Positions 22,280 through 34,644 of a DNA stretch of 64,000 nucleotides are shown here, in pieces. This DNA comes from Megascapheus bottae. Its lineage: Eukaryota; Chordata; Mammalia; Rodentia; Geomyidae. A program made the position numbers and the translations under genes. The notes under the pieces were generated by a model. It was not told where the DNA came from. It was given only the letters and a program-made list of their open reading frames with translations, and ran no database searches. The stretch is taken from contig JANJXV010000161.1 in the NCBI GenBank assembly GCA_024803745.1, forward strand, positions 2,107,673-2,171,672, in the 5' to 3' direction. The first letter of the stretch is position 1. The number at the start of each line of letters is the position of its first letter.

Positions 22280-22510
22280 TTTTGTAGTCATGGGACTTGA
22301 ATTCCAGACCTGGCTGTTCTTCCTGAGCTCATCAGCTCAAGGCTACTGCCCTATGTCTTTAGCCTCAACCCTACTTCTCATTTTCTATTGGTTCATTGGA
22401 GAGATGAGTCTAAGGTGTTTTTGTGATAGGTCAGTCTTTGAACCTTGATCCTCAGATCTCAGCCTCCTAAGTAGCTAGGATTACAGGCATGAGCCACGGG
22501 CTCATGGCTT
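22280..22510 (-). mobile_element. B1/ID composite SINE, minus (intronic)
   Basis: GGGACTTGAATTCCAGACC through GATTACAGGCATGAGCCACG, a clear full composite. The TTTC tract occupies its reversed tail. The D2 partner is at 56025-56250. Confidence 0.85.
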
Positions 22511-22609
22511 TCTCATTTTATTTTGTTTCACAGTGATTTCTACAGAGAAATCTAACTTTAACTCTACTGCCACATAGAATTCGTCATATCACCCTATGAT
22601 TCTTGGTGC

Positions 22610-22775
22610 CGGGGGTTTGGGCTAGCATGCACAAAGACCTGGTTCAGTTCCTTGGTACTACATACAAAGAAAAAGCCAGAAGTGGTGCTATGACTCAAGA
22701 AGTAGAGAGCTAGCCTTGAGAAAACCCAAGGACCATGCTCAGTCCCTGAGACCAGGCATAGGCTTGGGAAAAGAA
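22610..22775 (+). mobile_element. Dimeric ID-like SINE, plus (intronic)
   Basis: GGTTCAGTTCCTTGGTACTA then GAAGTGGTGCTATGACTCAA, ending in an A-rich tail. The D2 partner is at 56350-56515. Confidence 0.75.
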
Positions 22776-22921
22776 AATGATTCTTGATTCATTCACAAAG
22801 AATTCCATAGGTTCCACACAGGATTTAGGGTAACTAAGAATATTATTGATCAGTACATCACAACATGAACTTACCAATGGGGCTCAGGCTCCAACATCAA
22901 TATGAAGATGCATTCACTCAC

Positions 22922-23011
22922 CTGTGATATTCTTGTCAGAGGAATTTCCTATCCAGAATTCTGCACAGTGCTCTAGCTTGTCAATTAATACAGGTTTGGG
23001 AACACAGGGAC
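22922..23011 (-). CDS. KRAB-B exon, D1
   Basis: This 90-bp exon has acceptor TTTACAG upstream and donor GTGAG after ATCACAG. Joined in phase 1 to KRAB-A it reads GPCVPKPVLIDKLEHCAEFW. This matches the KRAB B box pattern (P-x-L-I-x-K-L-E-x-x-x-x-x-W). The frame is open. Confidence 0.75.
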
Positions 23012-23204
23012 CTGTAAATTAGAAACAGTAGAGAATTATTGCTTATGCTGTGTCATCATTGCTTTAAGTTCACAGACATCCTACTCACAAGTTATCTATT
23101 AAATCTTTTTTCTCATTTCTCACTGGCTCCATGGTTGTCTTTTCCCCAGCTCTGGATTCATTTTGTATGGCATAAACTTAGCTGTCTTGCTCAAGGCTAG
23201 AAAA

Positions 23205-23425
23205 ATACCAGTTTGAGTCCCAGCTCCACTTACATGCATAGGTCTTCATGCATGCTAGGCAAGCACTCAACCACAAAGTCAAACTCTTGACACTCCACTA
23301 ACATTTTTGAGGGGTTACTTGGAGTTATAGAGTTTCATGGCATTTTTTATGCCATTGCTGGCTTCAAATTAGAATTCTTAGATTTCTTCCTCCTGAATAT
23401 TTTAAGATTACAGGCATGAAACATT
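23205..23425 (-). mobile_element. Diverged SINE fragments, minus (KRAB intron)
   Basis: CATGCTAGGCAAGCACTCAA and a later GATTACAGGCATGAAACATT are reversed SINE boxes. The copy is old and interrupted. The D2 partner is at 56940-57165. Confidence 0.5.
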
Positions 23426-23688
23426 GCACCTAGTGCCAGGTTTCCATTATAAACTCACTGTTTAGTGATTTGTAGATCCTATTTCCAATAATGATATATA
23501 TTCTATTCTGGATGGTTTATCCACTTACAATTACTGTGTAAGTTTGGAATGTCGTCTCCATTAGAGGAAACATAATTTAGAACTGTTGTCAAAGTATCCT
23601 GAAGGTATCCTGAAGAATGAGTACAAAATTACCTTAGGTTTTCTTTAGAAAGTAATGATACTTCTCAGGGCCTGGAATCTTTCATTTA

Positions 23689-23928
<240 letters not shown>

Positions 23929-24024
23929 TTAGCACTGAGTTATAAACACACCATGTCTGGAATTTCATTCTTTTTTTTGTTGGAATTGTATTCCTTTACT
24001 TAAATGTTTAGACTTACTATTGAC

Positions 24025-24275
24025 CTGAAAAGCTTAGGGATGGTGCCTAGGCCCAGAGTTCAAGTCCCAAGACCCACAAAAAAATAACAAGGCAAGCCAG
24101 GTGTTGGTGGCTCACGCCTGTCATCCTAGCTACTCAGGAGACTGAGATCTGAGGACCATGGTTCAAAGCCAGCCTGGCACAAAATTCCATGAGACTCCTT
24201 GCCAATTACCCACCATAAAATGTTTAATGGCTTGTGGCATATCATGGTAGAGCAATTGTGGTATCAAAAAAATAA
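24025..24275 (+). mobile_element. Composite SINE with a 5' ID-like fragment, plus
   Basis: An ID-like 3' end (AGAGTTCAAGTCCCAAGACC plus A tail) is followed by a fresh B1-like unit (GTGGCTCACGCCTGTCATCC, CTACTCAGGAGACTGAG). The D2 partner is at 57765-58015. Confidence 0.8.
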
Positions 24276-24464
24276 GTCAGGGGAGTAGATTTAGGTTATA
24301 AATGGAATTATTCCATTGAAAAGGAACTACATTATATGATGACATATGGTGGTACTCTGAGAATATTGCAAAATCTTAGGGTATCAAGTAATAATACTGT
24401 GAAGTACACCAAGAATGTTAATGTTCTATGGCTGGCATAATAATCACTTGGGGAAGAAACTTTT

Positions 24465-24715
24465 TTTTCTTTTTTTTTGGCTGGGGGATTTGTAAGGCTT
24501 TAACTCTGGGCCTGAGCACTGTTCCTGAGCTCTTCAACTCAAGGCTATCACCCTACCTATGAAGCCACAGTGCCATTTCCCATATTCTAGTGGTTAACTG
24601 TCGATGAGAGTCTCATAGACTTTCTAATGCCCAGGCTGGCTTTGAACCAAATCTTTAGATATCAGCCTGATATCTGAGTAGCTAGGATTACAGGTATAAG
24701 GCACTGCACCTGGCA
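24465..24715 (-). mobile_element. B1/ID composite SINE, minus
   Basis: A poly-T and CTTT-rich lead is followed by the typical reversed text ending GTAGCTAGGATTACAGG. The D2 partner is at 58205-58460. Confidence 0.8.
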
Positions 24716-24814
24716 AGAAATTTATTTCTTGCTGTTTTATACTACAAATTTACTGTATGTTTTACTTTTTCAAAAAGACTGAGGATGACCTTTGTTCTGT
24801 ATATAATGGGAAGA

Positions 24815-24945
24815 GGGATAGGGAGCTGTGAGCAGAAGAACTGAGGGGCAATACTCAGGGTAGGACAATAGCCTTAACTAAAGAGCTCACGGCCCAAGGT
24901 CCAAGCCCCATGACTTTCCCCACTACCCCACAAAAAAAGGGAAAA
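24815..24945 (+). mobile_element. ID-like SINE half, plus
   Basis: Ends AAGGTCCAAGCCCCATGAC with an A-rich tail. The D2 partner is at 58560-58690. Confidence 0.6.
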
Positions 24946-25689
24946 AAATTGGAGATTGGAGAGGATTTTCTAAAAAGAATATATAGAAATAGTAGTTCAA
25001 AATGTAGAAAGAAGTTCAATATTAACAGTCATGAGAAAAATTAAAATTACAATGAAATCTTTACTGTAAGTATATTAATATAAATATAGTTTTAAACAAA
25101 AAGATCCACATACACACACACAAACACACACACACACACACGCATCCAAAAAAACAACTTTCAAAGTCTAACTATTACTTGGAAGGTAGTGAGAAGAAGT
25201 AGAACTTTGGAATAGTTCTGCAAGGAATATAAAACAATCAAAAATTGCGTGGAGAGTGCTAAAAAAGTACTAAATATAGAATTACATAGAAATATGGTCC
25301 AACACTTCTATTTCTAGATTTGTACCTAACGGAAGAGAAAGCAGAGACTAGAACAAATATGTGGAGAATCCATTCACAACTATTAATAATAATCAAAAGA
25401 TAGAAATATGCAAAACAATGCATTGAAAAGGAAGAACATTTTACTATATTTTACAGATGAATCTTGATTACAGTAAACTAAAAATACAGCAGTCATAAAG
25501 GAAGAGCTAGGGTATGTTTTCCCTTCCAGAGCTTCCAAGGATCAATAAACCCTTAGAGCCAAAAAGCACGATGGTTCCAGAGAATGGAGTAGAGAGGAAC
25601 AGGAGCTGAATGTTTAATGATTATACATGGAAGATGAAAATTGCTCTAGATGGGTAGAATGAAGAGAGAACTGTACCCTAAACAATGGT
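24946..25689. other. AT-rich spacer with (CA)n, no gene seen
   Basis: A CA/CACAAA tract lies at 25108-25142. The rest is AT-rich and matches nothing I recognise. Confidence 0.5.
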
Positions 25690-26235
25690 TATGTAGCCAC
25701 ACAGGATGGGACACACCTATACTCCCTGATCTTGGGAAACTCAAGAAGGATTTCTAGCCAACCTGGATGCATGGAAAGATCTATCATAAAAACTAATGTG
25801 GAGGGGCTGTGAGTTTGGCATAGTTGTAGAGTGCTTGTATGAAGACGAAGTTTCAATTCCGCAGTACCACATACACAGAAAAAACCAGAAGTAGTGCTGT
25901 GGCTCAAGTAGAAGATCACTAGGCTTGAGGAAAGCTGAAGGACAGTGCTCAGACCGAGTTCCAGCCAAAGGGCTTGTTTAAAAAAAACCAGAAAGCTGAG
26001 CATGATGGGGTGGTGGCTCACTACTATAATCCTAGCTACTGAGGAGGCTGAGATCTGAGGATCAAGGTTTAAAGCCATCCTGGCACAAAAAGACCTGAGA
26101 CACTTATCTCCAATTTACTTTTAGAAAATGGGAAGTGGGGCTTGGCTCCAGAGTAAGGTGGTAGCCTGGAGCTGAAGAGCTCAGGGATAGTGCCCAGGCT
26201 GAGTTCAAAATCTATGAACCACAAAAAAAAATAAT
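25690..26235 (+). mobile_element. Three plus-strand SINE units in a row
   Basis: A B1-like fragment (25690-25800), an ID-like dimer (25805-25985, with GTAGTGCTGTGGCTCAAG) and a full composite (25990-26235, with AATCCTAGCTACTGAGGAGG and an A tail). D2 has the same trio at 59435-59965 with a small deletion between units two and three. Confidence 0.8.
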
Positions 26236-26670
26236 ATGGAAAAATTTGGATTCTGTGAATTTTATCAGGCATATAAATGTCTTTTTTTGCTGTTGAAATA
26301 ACAAATTGTTTCTAAACATTTTAAAAGTTTTTACCTAGAAATGTACACTACAAATGGAAATAATAACAAACACAAAATATGCAAAAGATACAAATTATCA
26401 CAATATGGGTATCCTGCTTCTGTATCTTTTCACTGACTCCTGTTCAAATGAGTCACATACTCTGAATAATTTTCCCAGTCGATATATGCCACACATATTG
26501 GCTTGTACTGAACTTCTTGGGAAATTAAAAGCAAATACTAAGCAAATGTGTGTTAGATTTTGCCAACAGTGATATTTCAAATATAAATCCCTACCCATTG
26601 CATTATTTAATATCAATGCCGGAATCTAACTTACACTGTCAGAATCTTCAATCTTTTGAGAACCTTCAAA
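26236..26670. other. Spacer, nothing recognised
   Basis: AT-rich, single copy apart from the D2 duplicate (59966-60404). It ends at the 3' truncation point of the next L1. Confidence 0.5.
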
Positions 26671-27020
26671 TTGGTGTGTAAATATTTAGGATCGTTATGT
26701 CTTCCGGGAGGAAAGATCCCTTTAGTAGTATGTAGTAACCTTCTTTGTCTTTTCTTACTAATTTTAGTTTGAAGTCTATTCTATCTGATATGAGGATGGC
26801 AACTCCAGGCTGTTTATGGGGGCAGTTAGTTTGATAGAATTTATTCCAACCTCTCACTTTCAAAACATGATGGTTTTTGGGTAAGATATGTCTCTTGAAG
26901 ACAGCAGAACGATGGCTCTTGCTTTTTGATCCAACTAGACAGCCTATGCCGTTTAATTGGAGAGTTAAGTCCATTGATATTGAGAGTTAGGATTGAGAGA
27001 TATTTATTAGTTCCTACCAT
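26671..27020 (-). pseudogene. L1 ORF2 endonuclease fragment
   Basis: Starts MVGTNKYLSILTLNINGLNS at 27020 and runs into the endonuclease domain. One frame change falls near 26866 (HILPKNHHVLKVRGWNK in one frame, the preceding part in another). Truncated at LNIYTP. Confidence 0.75.
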
Positions 27021-27068
27021 TTTTAAAAGCTTTTAGTAGGGCCTGTGTCTTGACAGTTCTTGTGGTCC

Positions 27069-28252
27069 TTAGATGGTATGCTGTTTAGGTGCCATTTCTT
27101 TCCCTATATTGCATTTATTTTGGTTTTCTATGTATAGAGCATCTTTGAGAATTCTCTGTAGTGTTGGTTTTGTTTCGACATATTGTTGCAGCTTTTCCCT
27201 GGAATGGAATGTTTTTCTTTTTCCCTCAGTTATGAATGAGAGCTTAGCTGGCTACAGTATTCTTGGTTGGTAGTTATTTGATATAAGGGCATGACATATA
27301 TGCTTCCAGTCACTTCGTGCTTGCATGTTCTCTGCTGAGAAATCTGGGGTTATTCTGATTGGTTTGCCTTTGTAGGTTACTGATCCCTTTTCCCTGGCTG
27401 CCTTTAGGATCTTTCCTTTCGTTTCTATTGATCCAGTTCGGATCACAATGTGGCGGTGGGATGTTCTTTTCTGGTCAGGTCTGTTTGGGGTTCTAAAAGC
27501 TTCTCGTATCTGGATGGGCCTGCCCTTCTGGATATTTGGGAAATTCTCTGAGATGATTTCCTGAAGTATATTTCCAATACCATTGACCTCTTTCTCCACG
27601 CCCTCCTCAGTACCAACTAGCCTTAAATTAGGCTTCCTAATTGTATCTTGGACGTCCTGAAGCGCTCTCTCATATTTCCTAGATTTGGATTGACTCATTT
27701 TCTGTTCTTTATAATACCTAAATTATCTTCAGCCACGGAAATTCTCTCCTCTGCAATGTCTAACCTGCTATCAAAGCTATCTACTTTATTTTTCATCTCC
27801 CTTGCTTCTAATTGCTCACTTTTGATGCCTTGCATCCCTTGTTTTAGATCATGTATGGATTTCTTTATCTCCTTGATTTCCTTTTGAGTGGTTAGCTCAG
27901 TAGCTTTATTTTCTTTGGACATTTGCTGGAGTTTGGTCTCGTTTTTATTTGTGGATTCTTTGAATTCATCCATCTTTCTTTGAAAAACCTTTATTATGGC
28001 CTCCTTTATGGCTTCTTCTTTTTCACTTATCACCTTGTTTTTGCTTTCCTCTTGTTCAGGTATGGCTTCCTCCATTATCTCTTTCTTTATATTTTCACAT
28101 TTTTCATTAATGATGTTTATCAATTGCATTTGTGTAGCAATTGGAAGACTCTCCTCTAGGTTTGCCAGTGACTGTTCCATTGTCTGTTTACATTGGGTGG
28201 GGGATGTTGTTTCTTGATTTGACATTTTCCTTGAGTTTCTTGTTCTGCCCAT
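27069..28252 (-). pseudogene. L1 ORF1 relic, D1
   Basis: Starts MGRTRNSRKMSNQETTSPTQ at 28252 and is open for 185 codons through the coiled coil (28252-27695). A frame change follows, then the RRM/C-terminal part (27698-27252) to NNYQPRIL and the TAG at 27252-27254 that all copies share. Downstream text reads on (PAKLSFITEGKRKTFHS) to the natural end near 27069. It is less damaged than the copy at 5151-6335. Confidence 0.85.
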
Positions 28253-28812
28253 TTGAAAATGGGAGCAAGATTACTACTAAATACGATTATAGTTTTTCAG
28301 ATATAACCAGCCTAGACCACTGTAGCTGGCAGACACTAGATGTTCACAAGTTTTGATTGGTATTATCACTCTTTCTTTTTGTGCACTTACAGACCAGCCT
28401 AATACAACCACTGAGAAGCGATTTATACCCAAAAAAATAAGCCTCTCAATCCAATCTCTATTGTCTTTAAGTCCCTCTGAGCCTAGAGAATGATTAACCA
28501 CCTACATATACAATATTGCTCAACAGGCATCAAGTGTAGATCCGTGCAGTGTAAGGATTGAACGACGAGCAGAGTTCCAGAGATAGAAAAAAAGAATGAG
28601 AGAGGTCAGGGGAGGTGCAAGAGGATTAACGTAGGAGTGTAAGAATATTGTAGTAATGAAGAAAAGTTATAGCATAAGGATAACTGACGTAAGTTGGTAA
28701 GTAGGTAGCATATTTGAGTACAAAGTTTGGAAAGTATTAGAATAAAACTTATGTGTTGCTGCACGACTAGCTCTTAGCCCAACCAGTGGCCTCACAGTGG
28801 ACCATGGGAGGG

Positions 28813-29341
28813 ATCTGTTTTTCTTGTCTACGTTGAGGGAAAGGGCTATTTCACAAGATGCAGAAGCGAAGATTTCAGAAGCAAATGCTGTGAGTGAATT
28901 AGCTCATAAAAAGCATTTTTATTTTCTTTTATCTTTCTGCCAGTCTTGGGGCTTGAATTCAGGGCCTGAGCACTGTCCTCGGGTTTTCTCAAGTCTAGCC
29001 CTCTACCACTTGAGCCACAGTGCCACATCTAGATTTTCTATCTATGTGATACTGAGCAATCAAACCCAGATCTTCATGGATGCTAGGCAAGCACTCTACC
29101 ACTATGCCAAACTCTCAACCCTGACATAGTAATTATAAAGTCATCATCATCATCATCATATCCAAATATCCTTTCTCCTACAAAGAATGAACACTTAACT
29201 GTGTCTAATGCTTTTTTTTTAATTTCACTAATTCTTCTGTGTTTTTCCCTCTTGCATTTTTTACACATGACAGCAAAGCTAATCATCAGGAAAAAATTGA
29301 TTAGGATACAGAACCCTAATAATATCCCAGTAGATTGACGT
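28813..29341. repeat. Module F, copy 2 (minus-strand SINE at 28931-29121)
   Basis: Direct match to 6895-7419. Here it continues without a break into module A at 29342. A CAT/ATC triplet run lies at 29143-29160, longer than in copy 1. Confidence 0.8.
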
Positions 29342-30183
29342 CAAAAATATGTGCAAGATGCCCTGTGTGTTTGACCTAGTGGTAGAGTCCTTGGCTACAA
29401 AGCAGTAAGCCTCAGGTTTGATTCCTCATTACCACATACATAGAAAACGCTGCAAGTGGTGCTGTGGCTCGGTGGGACAGCTAAAGCCTAAAGAAAGCCC
29501 AAGAACAATGTTCACACTCTGAGGTCAAGTCCCAAGACTAGCAAAAACAAAAAAAATTCGACAAGGGGCAAAATGCAGGCAGAGAAGGCACTGTGAAGCA
29601 AATGTTTTGTAAAGGATGAGGGCAATAATGACCCTTAAGTTTGGATCTTACCTAAGAAAGCCTCCTTGAGCCTGAGACCAGACTGGTAGTTGGGCCTAGT
29701 GGAAGACATGGGGATTGGACAAATAAGGTGTGCTGTTTACTACATCCACATGTATATTGTGAGATTGGAGGAGAGATTCAGCCTCCAGTATGTCTTTGGT
29801 GAGGTCTTTTGTGAGCAAGGATCTTTGGTCATTGGGCCCTGAAAGGTGACCCTGCCTCCCTCACAATGGAACAGAATATGGAACCCTGGTAACCAAGCCA
29901 CTGTAACTAACAACCAGCTCAAGCCAGCTCACTTGGCCTGTGGCTCAGGAGGAAGAAAGATGTTGCTGTGCTGTTGCCAAAGGTCAGGAAACTCGAGTCT
30001 CAGGCATGGAAGTTGTGGATGTCTTACTCGAAGATGTACATGCTAGATCATTGCCAAGCCACAAATCCAGTATAACAGAACTTTCTCTAAGAAGAAGGCC
30101 AGGAAAATCAAGGGCAACCACATGAGGTAAATTTCTAAGAAGAAATGTATTTGACCCCATCATCCTCCCCACACACTACAACT
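29342..30183 (+). pseudogene. Module A copy 2
   Basis: Nearly identical to 1-842, with the same peptides (for example 29846-30046 and 29940-30125) and the same SINE at 29371-29556. The right edge is again the poly-T tail of a minus-strand L1. Confidence 0.45.
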
Positions 30184-32468
30184 TTCTTTTTTTTTTCATT
30201 TTTTTATTGTAATTAGTAAAAGGGTTAGATGATATTTGCCAGATAGAAGGTGCATTAATTCACATACATTGATACCCTTTCACATGTCTTGGTACCCATT
30301 TCCCTCCAACCCCACACCCCCCACCCGTCTTGGTTTTCCCCCCTAACCTATCAAATTTCAAATATCCAAATACAAATAAATTCAATATATCAGATAACAA
30401 AGTGAGATACTATACCAATATGGGATAACCAAGGGACAGCAAGCGAGATGAGAGACAACATAGTACATTAAGGACAACAATCATTCATTATATGGCTTTT
30501 GTGTCAATATCCTGGAGGTCCTTTCAATTAGCTTCACATTATATGGCCTTATATATGGCCTTTTGCTCTATTGACAATCTCTGCTAGTAGAGCCCAAGGT
30601 TTCTACTGATTATGATGTATGAGGGAAACCACTGAGCCTAAGTTCCTTTGAGTCTGGCTTACTTCACTTAATATGATTTGTTCTAAGTCTTTCCATTTCC
30701 TAACAAATGGGGCGATGTCATTCTTTCTGACAGCAGCATAGAATTCCATTGTGTACAAATACCACAACTTGTTGATCCACTCATCAACTGAGGGACATCT
30801 GGGTTGGTTCCATATCTTTGCTATGGTGAATAGTGCTGCAATGAACATTGTTGTGCTAGTGGGTTTAGTATGCCCTTGTTTCTGGATTGTTGGGTAAATG
30901 CCAAGTACTGGAATTGCTGGGTCATAGGGGAGTTCTATTTTTTGCCTTTTGAGGCACTGCCGCACTGCTTTCCATAGTGGTTGAACGAGTTTGCACTCCC
31001 ATCAACAGTGTAGTACTGATCCCTCCTGGCCACATCGCCTCCAGCATCTGTTGTCATTCATTTTCCTGATCCTGGCCATTCTAACTGGAGTGAGGTGGAA
31101 TCTTAGAGTTGTTTTGATTTGCATTTCTTTTATGACCAGAGATGTGGAGCATTTCTTCATGTGTCTATACGCCATTTTTGTTTCTTCTTCAGAGAAGACT
31201 CTCTTAAGTCTTTGGCCCATTTTTAATGGGATGGGTGTTACTTTGGAGGTTAGTTTTGGAGTGATTCAATTTTTTGAGTTGTTGATATATTTTAGATATG
31301 AGGCCTTTGTCCGTTGTTTGGTTGGTGAAGATCTTCTCCCACTCTGTAGGCTTCCTGATTAGTTTACTAGCTATATCCGTTGCCATACAAAAGCTCTGCA
31401 GTTTAATGCAGTCCCACTTATCCAGCCTTTCTCTGATTTGTTGTGATTCTTGATCCTTATTAAGAAAGTTTCGACCTGTACCAAGGAGGCCTAGGGTATC
31501 TCCTATTCCTTCCTGTAAACTTTTCAGTGTGTCAGCTTTTACCTCAGGTCTTTGATCCATTTGGAGTTAATTCTAGTGCAAGGTGACAAAGAAGGATCCA
31601 ACTTTAGTTTTCTGCATGTGTTTAACCAGGTCTGCCAGCACAACTTGTTGAAGAGGCTATCTTTCTTCCATTCTATTTTTTGGCTCCCTGGTCAAAGATT
31701 AGGTGGCCATAGGTCTGTGGTTTAATATCTGGGTCCGCAGTTCTACTCCAATGGACTTCAGGCCTGTTCTTGTGCCAGTACCAAGCTGTTTTGAGAATTA
31801 TAGCTCTGTAAGAGAGTCTTAAGTTTGGAATTGAAATTCCTCCAGCTCTGTTCTTTCTGCTAAGAAGTGTTTTTGCTCTACGGGGTCTTTTATTATTCCA
31901 TATGAAATTTTGAATTGCCTCTTCTATTTCTTTAAAGAATGACATTGGGATGTTGATTGGTATTACATTGATTTTGTAGATAGCCCTTGGCAAGATTGTC
32001 ATTTTCACAATGTTGATTCTTCCAATCCAGGAGCATGGGAGGTTTTTCCATTTCCTTAGTTCTGCTTTTATTTCCTTTTTTGTGGTTTTAAAGTTTTCAT
32101 CTAAACGGTCCTTTACATTCTTAGTTAAGCTAATTGCTAGGTAATTTATTTTCATTGAGGCTACTGTGAAAGGAATTTCTTTCCTGATTATTGCCTCGTT
32201 CCTCTCAGTGTTGGCATAAAGTAAGGTAGTTGATTTGTGAGGGTTCATTTTATGGCCTGTAACCCTTCCAAATCTTTGAATCAGCTCAAGGAGCTTGGGA
32301 GTAGAATCTATAGGATTCTTTAAATACAGAATCATGTCATCGGCAAAGAGGGATAGTTTTATTTCCTCTTTCCCTACTTGGATCCCCTTTATGCTTGCTT
32401 CTTGCCTTATTGCACTGCCTAGGAATTCTAGTACTATGTTAAAAAGGAGTGGAGGGAGTGGGAATCCT
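30184..32468 (-). mobile_element. L1 3' half, minus, cut in ORF2
   Basis: Collinear with 843-3133: 3' UTR, then ORF2 remains read in four pieces (30965-30603, 31220-31002, 31560-31204, 32335-31673), so more frameshifts than copy 1. Homology ends at about 32468 inside the reverse transcriptase region, just past the palm motif, where an unrelated SINE begins. The same tail is at 63911-64000. Confidence 0.88.
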
Positions 32469-32474
32469 GAATGC

Positions 32475-32660
32475 TACCCCTTAGCTCTTTAATGCAAAGC
32501 TTAGGGCTGTGGCATTTTAAGCACAATTCAACGCTCTGTTTTTTGCTGGTTAATTAGAGGTAAAAATCTTATGGAATTTATTGCGTGGCTGATTTTGAAC
32601 TGGAATCCTCAGTTCTCAGCTTATGTTGAGTAGCTAGGATTACAGTACTTTTACAACATG
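32475..32660 (-). mobile_element. B1/ID composite SINE fragment, minus, at the breakpoint
   Basis: Begins within the right-hand part (GCTACCCCTTAGCTC) and ends GTAGCTAGGATTACAG. The missing start suggests that the duplication breakpoint cut this SINE. Confidence 0.65.
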
Positions 32661-33754
32661 TATGCTCATACACATTGCTTCTGATCCAAACACTCATTGT
32701 TCAATTTAACTAACAAGATGTGAGGAACGATGATTGACTGTAATTTACTAGATGGGATTCTAGTGAGTATATATTTCCACTTCCACTCTGAAGCCAGGGA
32801 AATGTTTCTGGTACATGTTTCAACTATCTCCCAAAGAGGAAATAATATGTGAGTACGTTTGATAGTATTTCAGATAGGAGATGGACTTTGGTGTTTGGAA
32901 CCTGTTGGGCAGACTGTATCAGCTGGGCTGTGATAACAGAGATGATGTTACAGACAGTAATATTTTCATCCCAGACAGACTTAATCCAGATCCTTGGATT
33001 TCAGGCCTTGAGTAGATAGAATTACAAGTGTGAGCTGCCACCACCACCTGGTTCATTTTGGAAACCTTAATTGCTTCTCATTTGTTCCTTTCCTTTTTTG
33101 GAAGATTGATCTAAGCTGGCTGATTGTGCATCACAATGAAGTGATTGGCCTCAGGAATTGCAAATATTTGTTTCATCAGCACGGAATGAATGAAGTTGAT
33201 CTAAACCCAATAGTATTTTCCTTCTGATAAATAGGGAACTTACTTATATCATTTTTCCTTGCCTTTGCTTTCCCAAAGCAAGCAACATGTTTCTTAAAAA
33301 CTATACTTCATGAGAATATTATAATTAGAAGCTATCTTCTGCACACTTCAGAATAGTCCTTGCATTTATAAACTTATATTACAATATTAGGTAGAAGAAT
33401 GGTGACTGTTAGTTTCATAACTACTTCATATGTTTTACTCTTTAAGGCTCATTAAGTCAAGAAGGGATTAAATACATTTATATAATAGTAGAACATAGCT
33501 CCTGCTGATTTGATGTGTGTGCAGATGATACACAGATTTATTAGGATTACTCAAAAGTTTTCTTCAAATTTTCAGTAGTAGACTGCTATGCTAACTGGTA
33601 GGTGATAGTAATGATGCTGAAATTCTATGAATCAGCTATGAAGCAGAATTTCAGGGGAGAGTATTTGCTAGGGACTTAATTTCTAAGACGCATATCAAGA
33701 ATATTGAACTATAACACCAAATGATGGAGGACTCAGCGTCACATTTTGTTGTTT
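32661..33754. other. Single-copy spacer, no gene seen
   Basis: AT-rich with a short SINE fragment near 33005-33050. The longest plus-strand open stretch (33030-33227, 65 codons) has no recognisable motif. Confidence 0.5.
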
Positions 33755-34212
33755 TATGCAAGTCCTGGGACTTGAACCCAGGGCCTGGGAACTGTCCTTA
33801 AAAGTTTTTTTTTGCTTCAGGCTAGTGTTCTACCACTTTATCCACAGCTCCACTTCCAGAATTTTGGTAATGAACTCTAAATCAGAATATCATGCAATTT
33901 GTTTGGGCTGGATTCAAACCTGATTCTGTGTAGATAGGATTCCAAGTGTGAGCGCACAGAGCCTGGCTAGTATCATTCATCATTCAAGTCATGGGACTGC
34001 AATTCTGCACCTGGGTCTTGTCACTGAGCTTTTCAGCTCAAGACTACTGCCCTATCCCTTGAGCCATAGGGCCACTTCTGGGTTTCAGGTGGTTAATTGG
34101 AGATAAGAGTCACATGGACTTCAGTGCCCAGGCTGACTTTGAACTGATATCCTTGGATCCCAGTCTCTTGAGTAGCTACATTTACAAGTGTGAGCCACCA
34201 TACCCGGCTAAA
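33755..34212 (-). mobile_element. Two adjacent composite SINEs, minus
   Basis: The first (33755-33970) starts GTCCTGGGACTTGAACCCAG. The second (33985-34212) starts GTCATGGGACTGCAATTCTG and ends GTGAGCCACCATACCCGGC. Confidence 0.8.
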
Positions 34213-34214
34213 TT

Positions 34215-34545
34215 ATTTTTTAAGTTGATTTATTTTGTTAAGTCAATATATAGTTGGCATACGGTTACATAAGTAATGAACATATTTCTTAAGAAAATTG
34301 TTATCCCCTCCCTCATTTTTCTCTGTTTTCCTACCCTCAGCCCCCTCTCCACCCAGATTGTTCAGTTCATTTCCGTTTAGTGTCTTCCAAGTATCACTGT
34401 TCAATTGGTTCACCCTTTTTCCTTTGTTTTTTTTTTTACCATTTTATTATACCCTCTCCTTTCCCAAATCACATAAACCTATGTACAAGACACAGGGTAC
34501 CCGAATTCAACACAGTGACTACAGAGAATAAAACTAAAGGAAAAA
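34215..34545 (-). mobile_element. Retroelement 3' end (L1-type), minus
   Basis: GTTATCCCCTCCCTCATTTT and the following C-rich then AT-rich text match the style of the element at 40868-41080. No ORF remains. Confidence 0.45.
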
Positions 34546-34644
34546 AAAAAAAGAGGTAAAAAGCAAAGAAAATGAAAGAACATCATACAGTACCTTAGAA
34601 GCAACAACACTGAAAAAACAAAACATAAAACCTTGGGCTGAAAA

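Larger units (their letters stand above)
26671..28813 (-). mobile_element. L1 5' half (3'-truncated), minus
   Basis: This is collinear with 4753-6894. It keeps the 5' UTR, ORF1 and the first ~115 codons of ORF2 (endonuclease), then stops abruptly at 26671 with no poly-A tail. Ordinary L1 insertions lose their 5' end, so loss of the 3' end points to a rearrangement breakpoint. Confidence 0.85.

Noticed and set aside
22022..22291. Open frame encoding a Lys/Glu/Arg repeat peptide
   Set aside because: Translation of the TTTC microsatellite; no conserved frame in the other copy.
24090..24275. tRNA- or 7SL-like promoter boxes
   Set aside because: These belong to SINEs; no complete tRNA cloverleaf or 7SL gene was found.
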